DNA of 47,839 bases from Phocaeicola_A sp963625535 (GTDB lineage: Bacteria; Bacteroidota; Bacteroidia; Bacteroidales; Bacteroidaceae): NCBI GenBank assembly GCA_963625535.1, contig CAVFUK010000114.1:1-47839 (forward strand), written 5' to 3'. Position numbers and translations under genes: made by a program. The notes below the pieces were generated by a model, which searched no databases, was not told where the DNA came from, and saw nothing but the letters and a program-made list of their open reading frames with translations. Position 1 is the stretch's first letter. Each line of letters begins with the position of its first letter. Below, in pieces: positions 40,016 to 47,735 of the stretch.

Positions 40016-40636
40016 TCAGAGCGTCACGTAGACCACCTTCTTGGTGGCGAAGTATTCCTCGGCGAAGAAGTCCGACAGGTTGGTCACTATGGCGCTCTCC
40101 TTGCAGGGGAGAATCTCGTGTTCCAGCTCGCCGCCCTTCAGACAGAACAGTCCGTTGGGGTAGGCGTTCTGCTGCTTCTTGGCGATGTTCTTGCGGACTA
40201 TCTTCGCAAGGTCGGCCAGCGGCATCACGGCCCGGCTCACCACGAAGTCGAACTGTCCCTTCTCCTCCTCGCCACGGCACTGGCGCAGTGTGACGTTCGG
40301 CAGCCCGACGGCTTCGGCCACGGCTGTGGCCACCTTTATCTTCTTCCCGATGCTGTCTATCAGGTGAAACTGCACCTCGGGGAAGAGTATCGCCAGCGGG
40401 ATGCCGGGGAATCCGCCTCCCGTGCCGAAGTCCATCACCCGTGTGCCTGGCTTGAAGCGCACCACCTTGGCGATGCCCAGCGAGTGGAGCACGTGATGCT
40501 CGTAGAGGTTGTCGATGTCCTTGCGCGAGATGACGTTTATCTTGGCGTTCCAGTCGCGGTAGAGGGCGTCGAGCGCGGCAAACTGTGTGCGCTGCTGCTC
40601 GGTCAGGTCGGGGAAGTATTTGAGAATCCGTTCCAT
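40016..40636 (-). CDS. rsmG: 16S rRNA (guanine-527-N7)-methyltransferase
   Basis: The 206-residue SAM-dependent enzyme modifies G527 in the 530 loop of 16S rRNA. The SAM motif is VMDFGTGGGFPGIPLAILFP, preceded by WNAKINVISRKDIDNLYEHHVLHSL, the RsmG hallmark; VVSRAVMPL follows. It starts 10 bases after the DUF3298-like gene and is likely co-transcribed with it. Loss of RsmG gives low-level streptomycin resistance in other bacteria. Confidence 0.95.
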   Translation of the reverse strand: MERILKYFPDLTEQQRTQFAALDALYRDWNAKINVISRKDIDNLYEHHVLHSLGIAKVVRFKPGTRVMDFGTGGGFPGIPLAILFPEVQFHLIDSIGKKIKVATAVAEAVGLPNVTLRQCRGEEEKGQFDFVVSRAVMPLADLAKIVRKNIAKKQQNAYPNGLFCLKGGELEHEILPCKESAIVTNLSDFFAEEYFATKKVVYVTL

Positions 40637-40646
40637 AGTGTGAGGT

Positions 40647-41447
40647 TTATTGTTTCAATATTTCAGTCAGGTCGGTGTAGGGGATGTCCAGCGTGGTCTT
40701 TCCCTCGGAGAGGGGCGCAATCTCGAAGGCGTTGTAGAGGAAGCTTATCGCGTCCTTGCCCAGCAGGAAGTTCTCCGAGGGGTAGAGGTCGTGCCACTGC
40801 AGGTAGTTCTTCTTCTTGAGGGCTTCGAGCGAGGTCACACCTTTCTCCTTCATCAGCGCCTTGAGCAGAATGTCGGTGAGGGGTTCCTTGTAGCCGGGGG
40901 CGAAGATGCTGTCCAGTGTCAGCAGCGCGCAACTCTTCCGGTCGAAGTTGAGGTACAGGAGGGTGTGCTGGCCGTGCGCTCCGCTCACGAGTTGTGTGCG
41001 CTCTACGCTGAAACTGACTATGCCCTCGCGAGTGTCGTCCACGGGTTGTGAGTGGAGGATGGAGGTGTAGTTGTACCAATCGGCTTCCTCGCCTCCGTTC
41101 TCTTGGCCCACTTTGTAGCAGTATCCGACGTCAGTCTTATACTGGCGCGCACAGTTGTTGGTGAACGAGTCCACAGCTTCTTGGGGTGTGAGTCCCCCGA
41201 AGTGGAAGATGTTGTCCACCATCGCCAGGTTGATGAGTTTGGCCACGTTCGTCTCCTCGTCGATGTAGGCGAGGTTCACGTCTATGGAGCAGGCGGGCGT
41301 GGGGGTGCTGTCCGTCAGAGGAATGGTGAGGTTCTTCTCTATGGTGGCGAACTTTAGCGACGAGTTCGTTCCCGAGCTCTGCTTGCAGCCTACTGTGCCT
41401 CCTGCGACGACGAGAGCCGCCAGTGCGAGTTGTAGATGCTTTTTCAT
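40647..41447 (-). CDS. DUF3298/RsiV-like lipoprotein
   Basis: The start MKKHLQLALAALVVAGGTVGC gives a lipoprotein signal; the frame extends 16 codons upstream but that part precedes the signal peptide. The 266-residue product resembles DUF4163-DUF3298 proteins: SIDVNLAYI, QYKTDVGYCYKVG, GIVSFSVERTQLVSGAHGQHTLLYLNFD and LTLDSIFAPGYKEPLTDILLKAL. Relatives include the B. subtilis anti-sigma factor RsiV, whose extracellular domain binds lysozyme. Here there is no anti-sigma segment or sigma gene, so function is unknown. Confidence 0.82.
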   Translation of the reverse strand: MKKHLQLALAALVVAGGTVGCKQSSGTNSSLKFATIEKNLTIPLTDSTPTPACSIDVNLAYIDEETNVAKLINLAMVDNIFHFGGLTPQEAVDSFTNNCARQYKTDVGYCYKVGQENGGEEADWYNYTSILHSQPVDDTREGIVSFSVERTQLVSGAHGQHTLLYLNFDRKSCALLTLDSIFAPGYKEPLTDILLKALMKEKGVTSLEALKKKNYLQWHDLYPSENFLLGKDAISFLYNAFEIAPLSEGKTTLDIPYTDLTEILKQ

Positions 41448-41492
41448 CTTTGTGTAGTCTCCTTGTTGTTTAGGTTTCACTTGTTGTGGGGG

Positions 41493-41500
41493 CAAAAGTA
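41493..41500 (-). promoter_or_regulatory. -7 box of the DUF3298-rsmG group
   Basis: TACTTTTG on the minus strand, about 45 bases before the lipoprotein start codon. No TTTG at the right distance upstream. Confidence 0.4.
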
Positions 41501-41592
41501 GTCATTTTCTTCCAATAACAGGCTCGGTCAGGCCCTTCAGTTTTAGAAATGGGTGAGAGGAATCGCTTCCGCTACGCCTAGTGGATAAAGGG

Positions 41593-41634
41593 AACGAGGA
41601 AGACGGTCCTTTCGGGGACACCGACTTCCTCGTT
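41593..41634. terminator. Long hairpin downstream of the GH35 gene
   Basis: AACGAGGAAG pairs perfectly with CTTCCTCGTT, with a further interrupted CGGTCC/GGGACACCG inner stem. On the minus strand CCTTTATCC follows. It is 168 bases beyond the GH35 stop and may end that transcript. Confidence 0.55.
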
Positions 41635-41708
41635 CGTGGGGTATCTATGCGAGTTTCGCAGCTGCAACGGCGAGGGATAAATATGGTATAAACTCGAATT
41701 TCAACGAG

Positions 41709-41754
41709 CTATATACTCATCGGTCATTGACCTATATACTCATTGATGGACGAG
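41709..41754. repeat. Two 23-bp direct repeats 3' of the GH35 gene
   Basis: CTATATACTCAT occurs at 41709-41720 and 41732-41743, exactly 23 bases apart, followed by similar CGGTCATTGAC and TGATGGACGAG. No gene overlaps. The unit length matches other short arrays in the window. Confidence 0.6.
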
Positions 41755-41801
41755 CATCAACCTTGTCGCATCCGGGTCTGCGTAGCTCGAATGAATGCCA
41801 T

Positions 41802-44465
41802 TTACTTCCGGATGAACAGCTTGAAGCCCTTCACACTGCCAGGTGCGCCTTGCTCGGCCCGCGGCAGATACTGGATGGCGGTTATGCGATGCGAAGCGCC
41901 CATGTCCACGATGGCCAGGTGGGGGAAGGCGGCGCTGCGCTCGGTCTGCCAGTAGGTGCTCTCCTGCAGGTCGAACATCTTGTCGAGCGTGGAGTTGCCC
42001 TTCTCGCTGTCGGCATAGTGGGCCACCCAGTTGTTGCGGTCTATGCGCTGTCCGTTCTCGTCGAGCAGATAGACTTCGGCGATGGCCAGCTGCTGGGCGT
42101 CGCCGTGCGTGCTGCTGCACTCCAGGGCGAAGTAACGCCCTTCGGCAGGTTGCGCCAGCTTCAGTGTCTGCCAGCCGTTGCCGCCCTGGAACTCACCCTG
42201 CAGCACAGGCGTGTCGGAGTTCAGGTCCATGCGGTTGCCCGGCTCGTTGTGCTTATTGCTCTTGGTCAGGTGCAGTTTGTCCAGCTCGTGCTTGTCGGCG
42301 CAGTAGGCCGTGGGTTGGGCGGCGTTCTCCGTGCCGACGGTCTTCGGGCCGAGCACGTCCAGCACGATGACTTCGTTGCGTCCCTTCTGCAGCCAGCAGC
42401 CGGGGACGTAGAGTGTCTGTTGCGGACCGACGTGCCAGAATCGGCCGATGGCATGGCCGTTGACGTAGGCCTGCCCTTTGCCGAACGACTCGAGGTTGAG
42501 GAACGTGTCGCCCACCTTCTTCAGCGTGAAGTAGCCTCGGTAGTAGCCTGCGCCGCCGGCCTTGGTCTCGTCGGTGCCAATGGCCTCGGCCTTGGTCTCG
42601 TCGGTGCCCATCGCGAGTGCTCGCAGGGCCGTGTCGTAGTCGTCGGGGATGGGCAGGATGTCCCACTTCTGCGGGGTCAGCTCGATGTCCGCGGCGGAGG
42701 TGGAGTAGGAGAGTTTCACGCTGCCAAGGATGCCTTTGTAGTCCTTGATGGCACGTCCGAAGTTGATGCGTCCCATGGCTTCCACCACCAGTGTGAGTCG
42801 GTTCTCGGCACCGCTGAGTGGCGGCAGGTCGATGGTGGTCTCGCCTCGCGAGCGGTCGATGGTGCCTATGCGCTGGCCGTTCAGGTAGACGATGGCGAAG
42901 TCGTGCACGTTGGCGGTGAGCGTCGCGCCTTCACTGATCTGTGGCAGCGTGGTGGTGTAGACCGTCGTGCCCCAGCCCATGTCGAGGTCCTCGAAGGTCT
43001 TTATCGCTGAGGCTGTGCGCGCCCGCGCCTGGTCCGTGCCGTTGGTCAGTGGCACGAACTCCGTCAGCCCGAACTGCGGCACACTGATGATGGGCATCGG
43101 TGCCTTGGGCACTGCGGGCAGCGCCTTGCCTCCGTTGTACTTGGCCATCATCTTCCGCAGCTCGTAGAACTTGGGTGTGGCCTGTCCGTATTCGTTGATG
43201 GGCGCGTCGTAGTCGTACGAGGTGACGTCCGGCTGGTAACCGGGTGAGTTGGAGCCTGCCCAGTGGCCGAAGCTGGTGCCGCCGTGGGTCATGTAGAGCG
43301 AGAAGCTGATGCCCTTGGAGAGCATCTCGTCCATGCCGTCGACCATCGCCTTGGCGGGGCGTGTCTCGTGGCGGGCTCCCCACTTGTCGAACCATCCGCT
43401 CCAGAACTCGGAGCACATCTTGGGGGCGTCGGGCCGCAGCTCGCCTAGCCGGCGAAACTGGTTGTCGATGTTGGCGCCCGTGCCGAAGTTCATGGTCCAG
43501 GTGAGGTCATCCAGCCCGTTCAGCTCGAAGTTGCTGGCCCAGTCGCACTGGAACAGCGCCACTTGGTCGAACCCCGCCCGGCGCACAATGTCGCGAATGG
43601 CTGAGACGTAGGCCTTGTCCGTGCCGTAGGAGCCATACTCGTTCTCCACCTGCACCATGATGATAGGTCCGCCGTTCTGTATGGTGAGCGGTGCGAGCTG
43701 TTTGCCCACCTCTTGCTCGAACTTCTCTACCCGCTCCAGGAAGTAGGGGTCCGACTCGCGCAGCCGTATGTCTTTCTTCTTCAGTAGCCACCAGGGTAGT
43801 CCGCCCATTTCCCATTCGGCGCACACGTAAGGTCCTGGTCGCACGATGACGTACATGCCGTTCCGTTGTGCCACGCGGCAGAACTCCGCCACGTCGTTGT
43901 TGCCTGTGAAGTCGAACTGGCCCTCCTGCTGCTCGTGGATGTTCCAGAACACATAGATGCAGACCGTGTTCATGCCCAGCGCCTTACACATCTTGATGCG
44001 GTGTTCCCAGTAGGCGCGCGGGATGCGTGGGTAGTGCAGCTCGGCTGCCTTCACCACGAACGGCTCGCCATTGAGCAGGAACGTCCCCTTGCCGGTGGTG
44101 AATGTTCCGTGCTTGGCGGCGGCGGTCGCCTTGGGGGGGGCGATGGTTGTCGTTGTCGTCAATGGAGTCCCATTGGAGCCTCTGCCGTTCACGGCGGCCT
44201 CAGTGGCTTTAGGGAAGTCCGATTCTCCATAGGTGGCCCTGGCGCTCATAGTGGCGCTGTTGTTGGTCAGTTCGTTGTGGGTGGCAGTGCTCGTTGCGCC
44301 CATGGCAGCGTTTGCCGGTGTGGCCGACAGCAGTGCGGCACTCAATAGCAGAGTTGGCAGGATGGCCGAAGGCTTCTTAGTCCATCCGTTTGACGATGGA
44401 TGATAGGGTAGTCCGCTCTCCGGGATTCGGCGGTGTCCCCATGTTTCAGTAGTTCTTCTTTTCAT
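41802..44465 (-). CDS. GH35 beta-galactosidase with C-terminal discoidin (F5/8C)-like domain
   Basis: The 887-residue secreted protein has a long n-region, a signal core SAILPTLLLSAALLSATPANAA (32-53 in part), an unusual Thr/Ala/Asn-rich linker (about 55-118), then the GH35 barrel. The acid/base is Glu276 in VQVENEYGSYG and the nucleophile Glu353 in KMCSEFWSGWFDKWG. Galactose-binding beta-sandwich domains follow, and a discoidin-like domain from about 755 to the end. At about 620-635 GTDETKAEAI is duplicated in frame (30-bp repeat at 42558-42608). GH35 removes terminal beta-galactose from galactans, pectin or glycans. Confidence 0.92.
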   Translation of the reverse strand: MKRRTTETWGHRRIPESGLPYHPSSNGWTKKPSAILPTLLLSAALLSATPANAAMGATSTATHNELTNNSATMSARATYGESDFPKATEAAVNGRGSNGTPLTTTTTIAPPKATAAAKHGTFTTGKGTFLLNGEPFVVKAAELHYPRIPRAYWEHRIKMCKALGMNTVCIYVFWNIHEQQEGQFDFTGNNDVAEFCRVAQRNGMYVIVRPGPYVCAEWEMGGLPWWLLKKKDIRLRESDPYFLERVEKFEQEVGKQLAPLTIQNGGPIIMVQVENEYGSYGTDKAYVSAIRDIVRRAGFDQVALFQCDWASNFELNGLDDLTWTMNFGTGANIDNQFRRLGELRPDAPKMCSEFWSGWFDKWGARHETRPAKAMVDGMDEMLSKGISFSLYMTHGGTSFGHWAGSNSPGYQPDVTSYDYDAPINEYGQATPKFYELRKMMAKYNGGKALPAVPKAPMPIISVPQFGLTEFVPLTNGTDQARARTASAIKTFEDLDMGWGTTVYTTTLPQISEGATLTANVHDFAIVYLNGQRIGTIDRSRGETTIDLPPLSGAENRLTLVVEAMGRINFGRAIKDYKGILGSVKLSYSTSAADIELTPQKWDILPIPDDYDTALRALAMGTDETKAEAIGTDETKAGGAGYYRGYFTLKKVGDTFLNLESFGKGQAYVNGHAIGRFWHVGPQQTLYVPGCWLQKGRNEVIVLDVLGPKTVGTENAAQPTAYCADKHELDKLHLTKSNKHNEPGNRMDLNSDTPVLQGEFQGGNGWQTLKLAQPAEGRYFALECSSTHGDAQQLAIAEVYLLDENGQRIDRNNWVAHYADSEKGNSTLDKMFDLQESTYWQTERSAAFPHLAIVDMGASHRITAIQYLPRAEQGAPGSVKGFKLFIRK
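42558..42608 (-). repeat. 30-bp in-frame duplication within the GH35 gene
   Basis: The 21 bases at 42558-42578 recur unchanged at 42588-42608. The repeat adds ten residues and gives MGTDETKAEAIGTDETKAGG in the protein, in a loop between beta-sandwich domains. Confidence 0.85.
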
Positions 44466-44653
44466 ACGGTATAAGTCTAAAAGTTAGTTTTTGCAGGCTT
44501 CTCGCCCTTTGGGGTGTAAATTAACGCATTTTCCCGCAGACCGCCAATGCTACGGCCTAAGTTTTTGCCATAAAAAACAGAAGCATCCTCTTGTGCAAGT
44601 CTATTCTCATTTATCACCTCGCAGGCGACCGCATAAGGACGTACGGGAAAGTT
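44466..44653. other. Divergent intergenic region, GH35 side
   Basis: About 190 bases upstream of the GH35 start. No TAnnTTTG box on the minus strand was found, so its promoter is unclear. Nothing else is recognised apart from the inverted repeat that follows. Confidence 0.45.
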
Positions 44654-44700
44654 GAGTTGGTGCCAAACTCGGCAAAATATTGCAAGTTTGGCACCAACTC
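44654..44700. promoter_or_regulatory. Perfect 16-bp inverted repeat upstream of the ATPase promoter
   Basis: GAGTTGGTGCCAAACT (44654-44669) and AGTTTGGCACCAACTC (44685-44700) are exact complements; the 15-base centre holds a further GCAA-AATA-TTGC pairing. Each arm also contains the near-palindrome TTGGTGCCAA. The element ends one base before the -33 TTTG of the ATPase gene, as an operator or enhancer might. Confidence 0.75.
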
Positions 44701-44701
44701 G

Positions 44702-44733
44702 TTTGGCGGTTCCGGATAAACGCTGTACTTTAG
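44702..44733 (+). promoter_or_regulatory. Promoter of the ATPase gene
   Basis: TTTG (44702-44705), 20 bases, TACTTTAG (44726-44733, one mismatch to TAnnTTTG), 41 bases before the ATG. Confidence 0.6.
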
Positions 44734-44774
44734 CCGTTGGATTTAGCTTCCTAAATGGTTAAGGGTTAAGACGT

Positions 44775-46199
44775 ATGAAGATAATAGGCAGACAGCAGGA
44801 GATAGATTCCTTGGAACGGTACATCGCCTCGGAGCAATCGGAGTTCATCGCACTCTACGGCAGACGGCGTGTGGGTAAGACTTTCCTCGTTCGCAACCTC
44901 TTTGGCGATAGGTTCGCCTTTGCCGCCACGGGCATTCTGGAGGGCGACCCGGCAGAGCAAAGGGAGAGTTTCAAGGCCTCGTTGCGCGATTATGGGTGCA
45001 CGGATTGCGCCTTCACGGACTGGATAGAGGCTTTCGCCAAACTGCGTGCCTTGCTCGAGGCGAAGGGCAAGAAGGCGAAGACACCCCTCATCGTCTTCAT
45101 CGACGAGCTGCCTTGCTTCGACACACAACGCTCAAAATTCGTCCACGCCCTAGGCTATTTCTGGAACAACTGGGCGGCTTGGCAAGGCAACGTCAAACTC
45201 ATTGTCTGCGGCTCTGCCACCTCGTGGATGACCCGCAACCTGCTCGACAGCAAGGGTGGGCTGCACAACCGCTTGACACATACGCTCTGGCTACGGCAGT
45301 TCTGCCTGGCGGAGACGGAGGACTATCTGCTCAGCGCCGGCTTCAAGTGGACGCGCGACAGCATTGCCCAGTGTTACATGGTCTTGGGGGGCATTCCCTA
45401 TTACTTGAGTCTGTTGGACAATCGCATGAGTCTGCCACAAAACATCGACCGCCTGTTCTTTGCCGCCGACGGGAAAATGAAGGATGAATTCAACCGTCTC
45501 TATGGCTCGCTCTTCAAGAACCCCGAGGCTTATCTGAAGGTGATAGACCTCCTTGCCAGCAACCATCAAGGTCTGACGCGCAAGGAACTGACCGAGAAAC
45601 TGAAGACCAATGGCCGGTTGACGGAAGTCCTCGACGACCTGCAGCAGTGCGGATTCATCAGCCGCATGGCGGTCCGTGCCCAAAGAGGAGGCCTTAAGTC
45701 TACAGACGGCATCTATCATCTGACCGACTTCTACACCCGCTTCTACTATGACTTCTGCCGGGGCAAAACGTCCGACGAGCAATATTGGACCCACAAGCTG
45801 GCCACCCCGAAGACGAATACATGGATGGGCTTGGCATTCGAGCGGCTCTGCATGGCCCACATTCCGCAAATCAAGTCAGCCTTGGGCATCAGCGGCCTCC
45901 ACACCGAATACTATTCCTGGCGTAGCCGTGAACATCAGCCCGGTGCACAGATTGACCTCCTCATCGAACGCTCGGACAACATGGTCAACCTGTGTGAGGT
46001 CAAATACTCCGCCTCCTCTTACGTAATGGATAAGTCGGAGTACGAGAAGCTGCTGAATCGCCAAGCCGCCTTCGTGGAAGAGACGAAGTGCAAGCAGGGC
46101 ATCTTCCTGACGCTCGTCACCACTTCCGCTCCCAAGCGGAACGAATACTCCACCCAGATGAACGCCACCGTGCTGCTGGACGATTTGTTTCGTAGATGA
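44775..46199 (+). CDS. AAA-family ATPase with C-terminal PD-(D/E)XK-like domain (COG1672/DUF234 type)
   Basis: The 474-residue product starts MKIIGRQQEIDSLERYI, with Walker A LYGRRRVGKT (Gly29-Thr36) and Walker B LIVFIDELP (105-113). A winged-helix segment is near 255-320. The C-terminal DUF234-type domain has Glu355 (LAFERLC), Asp394 (GAQIDLLIER) and Glu408-x-Lys410 (LCEVKYS), a complete PD-(D/E)XK nuclease-like set. Many paralogues of this family occur in Bacteroidales and archaea; their role (mobile-element, defence or regulation) is not settled. A large inverted repeat precedes its promoter. No partner gene is present. Confidence 0.9.
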   Translation: MKIIGRQQEIDSLERYIASEQSEFIALYGRRRVGKTFLVRNLFGDRFAFAATGILEGDPAEQRESFKASLRDYGCTDCAFTDWIEAFAKLRALLEAKGKKAKTPLIVFIDELPCFDTQRSKFVHALGYFWNNWAAWQGNVKLIVCGSATSWMTRNLLDSKGGLHNRLTHTLWLRQFCLAETEDYLLSAGFKWTRDSIAQCYMVLGGIPYYLSLLDNRMSLPQNIDRLFFAADGKMKDEFNRLYGSLFKNPEAYLKVIDLLASNHQGLTRKELTEKLKTNGRLTEVLDDLQQCGFISRMAVRAQRGGLKSTDGIYHLTDFYTRFYYDFCRGKTSDEQYWTHKLATPKTNTWMGLAFERLCMAHIPQIKSALGISGLHTEYYSWRSREHQPGAQIDLLIERSDNMVNLCEVKYSASSYVMDKSEYEKLLNRQAAFVEETKCKQGIFLTLVTTSAPKRNEYSTQMNATVLLDDLFRR

Positions 46200-46215
46200 T
46201 TTCCTCTTCCATTTC

Positions 46216-46247
46216 CTTGCCGTTGCGGCATAATCTGCTTATTTTTG
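46216..46247 (+). promoter_or_regulatory. Promoter of fic
   Basis: CTTG (46216-46219, 3 of 4), 20 bases, TATTTTTG (46240-46247, consensus). The GCGGCATAATCTGC repeats lie within and after this promoter. Confidence 0.6.
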
Positions 46248-46289
46248 CCGCATAATCTGCGGCGTTTCTCGACGGATAATGCCGCATAA
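46225..46289. promoter_or_regulatory. Repeated operator-like motif at the fic promoter
   Basis: GCGGCATAATCTGC (46225-46238) and GCCGCATAATCTGC (46247-46260) are 22 bases apart; GCCGCATAA recurs at 46281-46289. The first fills the promoter spacer and the second covers the likely transcription start. The second with its flank reads GCCGCA-TAAT-CTGCGGC, a near dyad. The placement suits a repressor; the Fic protein's own DNA-binding-like C-terminal part is a candidate. Confidence 0.6.
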
Positions 46290-46300
46290 CGGGTGGAAGA

Positions 46301-47596
46301 ATGTATATACACGAACATGAGGATTGGACTGAATTCCGTTGGGACGATGCGCAAATAGCCCTCCGGCTGGACGAAGTGACACGCAAGCAAGGCATGCTTT
46401 ACGGCAAGCTGAGCGGCCTGGGGTTCGACAGCCAGCTCCACGCTGTGGCCGAGAACCTGACAAGCGACTTGGTCCATTCATCGGAGATAGAAGGCATACG
46501 ACTCAATGCTGACGAGGTGCGGTCGTCCATAGCGCGTCGGCTTGGCATCGAGGAGCGGAAGAGTGTGCCCACGTCGCACTACGTCGACGGAGTGGTGGCC
46601 GTGATGCTCGACGCTACGGAACACTACGACCTGGCCTTGACGAAGGAGAGGCTCTGCGCCTGGCAAGCGGCTTTCTTCCCCACGGGGTTCAGCGATGGCA
46701 GTCAGATAGAAGTGGGGATGTATCGCACTCATGACGAGCACATCGTGTCCGGCTACCTCGGACGCGAACGTGTGCATTACGTGGCTCCTTCGCCCGGCCG
46801 CATAGAGGTGGAGATGCACCGATTCCTCCATTGGTTCAACAGCGAGCAACCCGTCTCGCCCGTCATCCGTTCGGCAGTGGCTCACCTTTGGTTTGTCAGC
46901 ATTCACCCCTTCGAGGATGGCAATGGCCGGTTGGCGCGCATCCTGGGCGACATGTTCCTCTCGCGGGGCGACGGGAGTCGGTTGCGCTTCTACAACATCT
47001 CCTCGGAAATAAACCGTGACAAGAAGAACTACTACCGCATCCTCGAGCGGATGCAGCGTGGCGACGGCGACATCACCGAATGGCTCGTCTGGTACATCGA
47101 CACACTGCTGTCGGCACTGAAGGAGGCGGAGAGCCTTGTCAGCGGAGCGCTCAACAAATCCCTCTTCTGGCTTCGCGCCTCCTCCATCCCCATGAGCCAG
47201 CGGCAGACCGACACGCTGAACCGCTTCCTCGACGGCTATGAGGCGAAGCTGACGACGAAGACTTGGGCAGAGCTCAATAAATGCTCGAAAGACACAGCTG
47301 GTCGCGACATTCATGACTTGGTGCGGAAAGGCGTTTTGCGTGAGGAGGTCCCCGGCGCCAAGCGTCCCAGCTATGCCATAGTCTACACCGATGCCGTCTG
47401 CGTGGCAGACTTTGCGGACCTGAAGGTGGAGGAACGCGAAGGCGAGCATTTCCTCTGCGCCACCTACAGCGGCGTGACTCCCGTTCGCGAGCGTCTGCTT
47501 CGTCTCGATGCCGAGCGTTTCGCCCGCGGAGATTTGTCCGCCGAGGACCTCCTGGAGAAGTATTGCGGCTACATTGTGAAACAAAGTGACCTCTGA
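46301..47596 (+). CDS. fic: Fic/DOC family protein with N-terminal DUF4172 and inhibitory motif
   Basis: The 431-residue product has an N-terminal DUF4172-like part with the class II inhibitory helix HSSEIEGIRLNADEV (Ser60-Gly65, fitting S/TxxxEG). The Fic core has the complete active motif HPFEDGNGRLAR (His202-Arg213). A probable winged-helix segment follows (about 300-365). Fic proteins usually transfer AMP from ATP to target hydroxyls, held inactive by the Glu of the inhibitory helix (Glu64). A C-terminal tail of about 60 residues extends beyond the winged helix. No separate antitoxin gene is present, consistent with intramolecular inhibition. Confidence 0.93.
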   Translation: MYIHEHEDWTEFRWDDAQIALRLDEVTRKQGMLYGKLSGLGFDSQLHAVAENLTSDLVHSSEIEGIRLNADEVRSSIARRLGIEERKSVPTSHYVDGVVAVMLDATEHYDLALTKERLCAWQAAFFPTGFSDGSQIEVGMYRTHDEHIVSGYLGRERVHYVAPSPGRIEVEMHRFLHWFNSEQPVSPVIRSAVAHLWFVSIHPFEDGNGRLARILGDMFLSRGDGSRLRFYNISSEINRDKKNYYRILERMQRGDGDITEWLVWYIDTLLSALKEAESLVSGALNKSLFWLRASSIPMSQRQTDTLNRFLDGYEAKLTTKTWAELNKCSKDTAGRDIHDLVRKGVLREEVPGAKRPSYAIVYTDAVCVADFADLKVEEREGEHFLCATYSGVTPVRERLLRLDAERFARGDLSAEDLLEKYCGYIVKQSDL

Positions 47597-47643
47597 TGCC
47601 TGTTTATAGATAGGTATAGCACGCGGCTCTTTCATTTCTTCGG

Positions 47644-47735
47644 AGACAAAGAGACTAAGAGTCAAAGAGACAAAAAGCCAAAGAGACGAAGAGTCGAAAA
47701 GCCGAAAAGACTACCTCGGAGACGAAAAGTCCACG
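47644..47735. repeat. 8-bp purine-rich tandem repeat at the right end
   Basis: Nine consecutive 8-base units from 47644 read AGACAAAG, AGACTAAG, AGTCAAAG, AGACAAAA, AGCCAAAG, AGACGAAG, AGTCGAAA, AGCCGAAA and AGACTACC, then AGACGAAA and AGTCCACG after 4 bases. Diverged copies continue toward the window end. The strand is almost pure purine with a C every eighth base. No gene is recognised after fic. Confidence 0.8.

Noticed and set aside
44775..47596. Toxin-antitoxin or defence operon made of the ATPase and fic
   Set aside because: Each gene has its own promoter and the two are separated by about 100 bases with distinct operator-like repeats. Fic carries its own inhibitory helix, and nothing in the sequence ties the two functionally.
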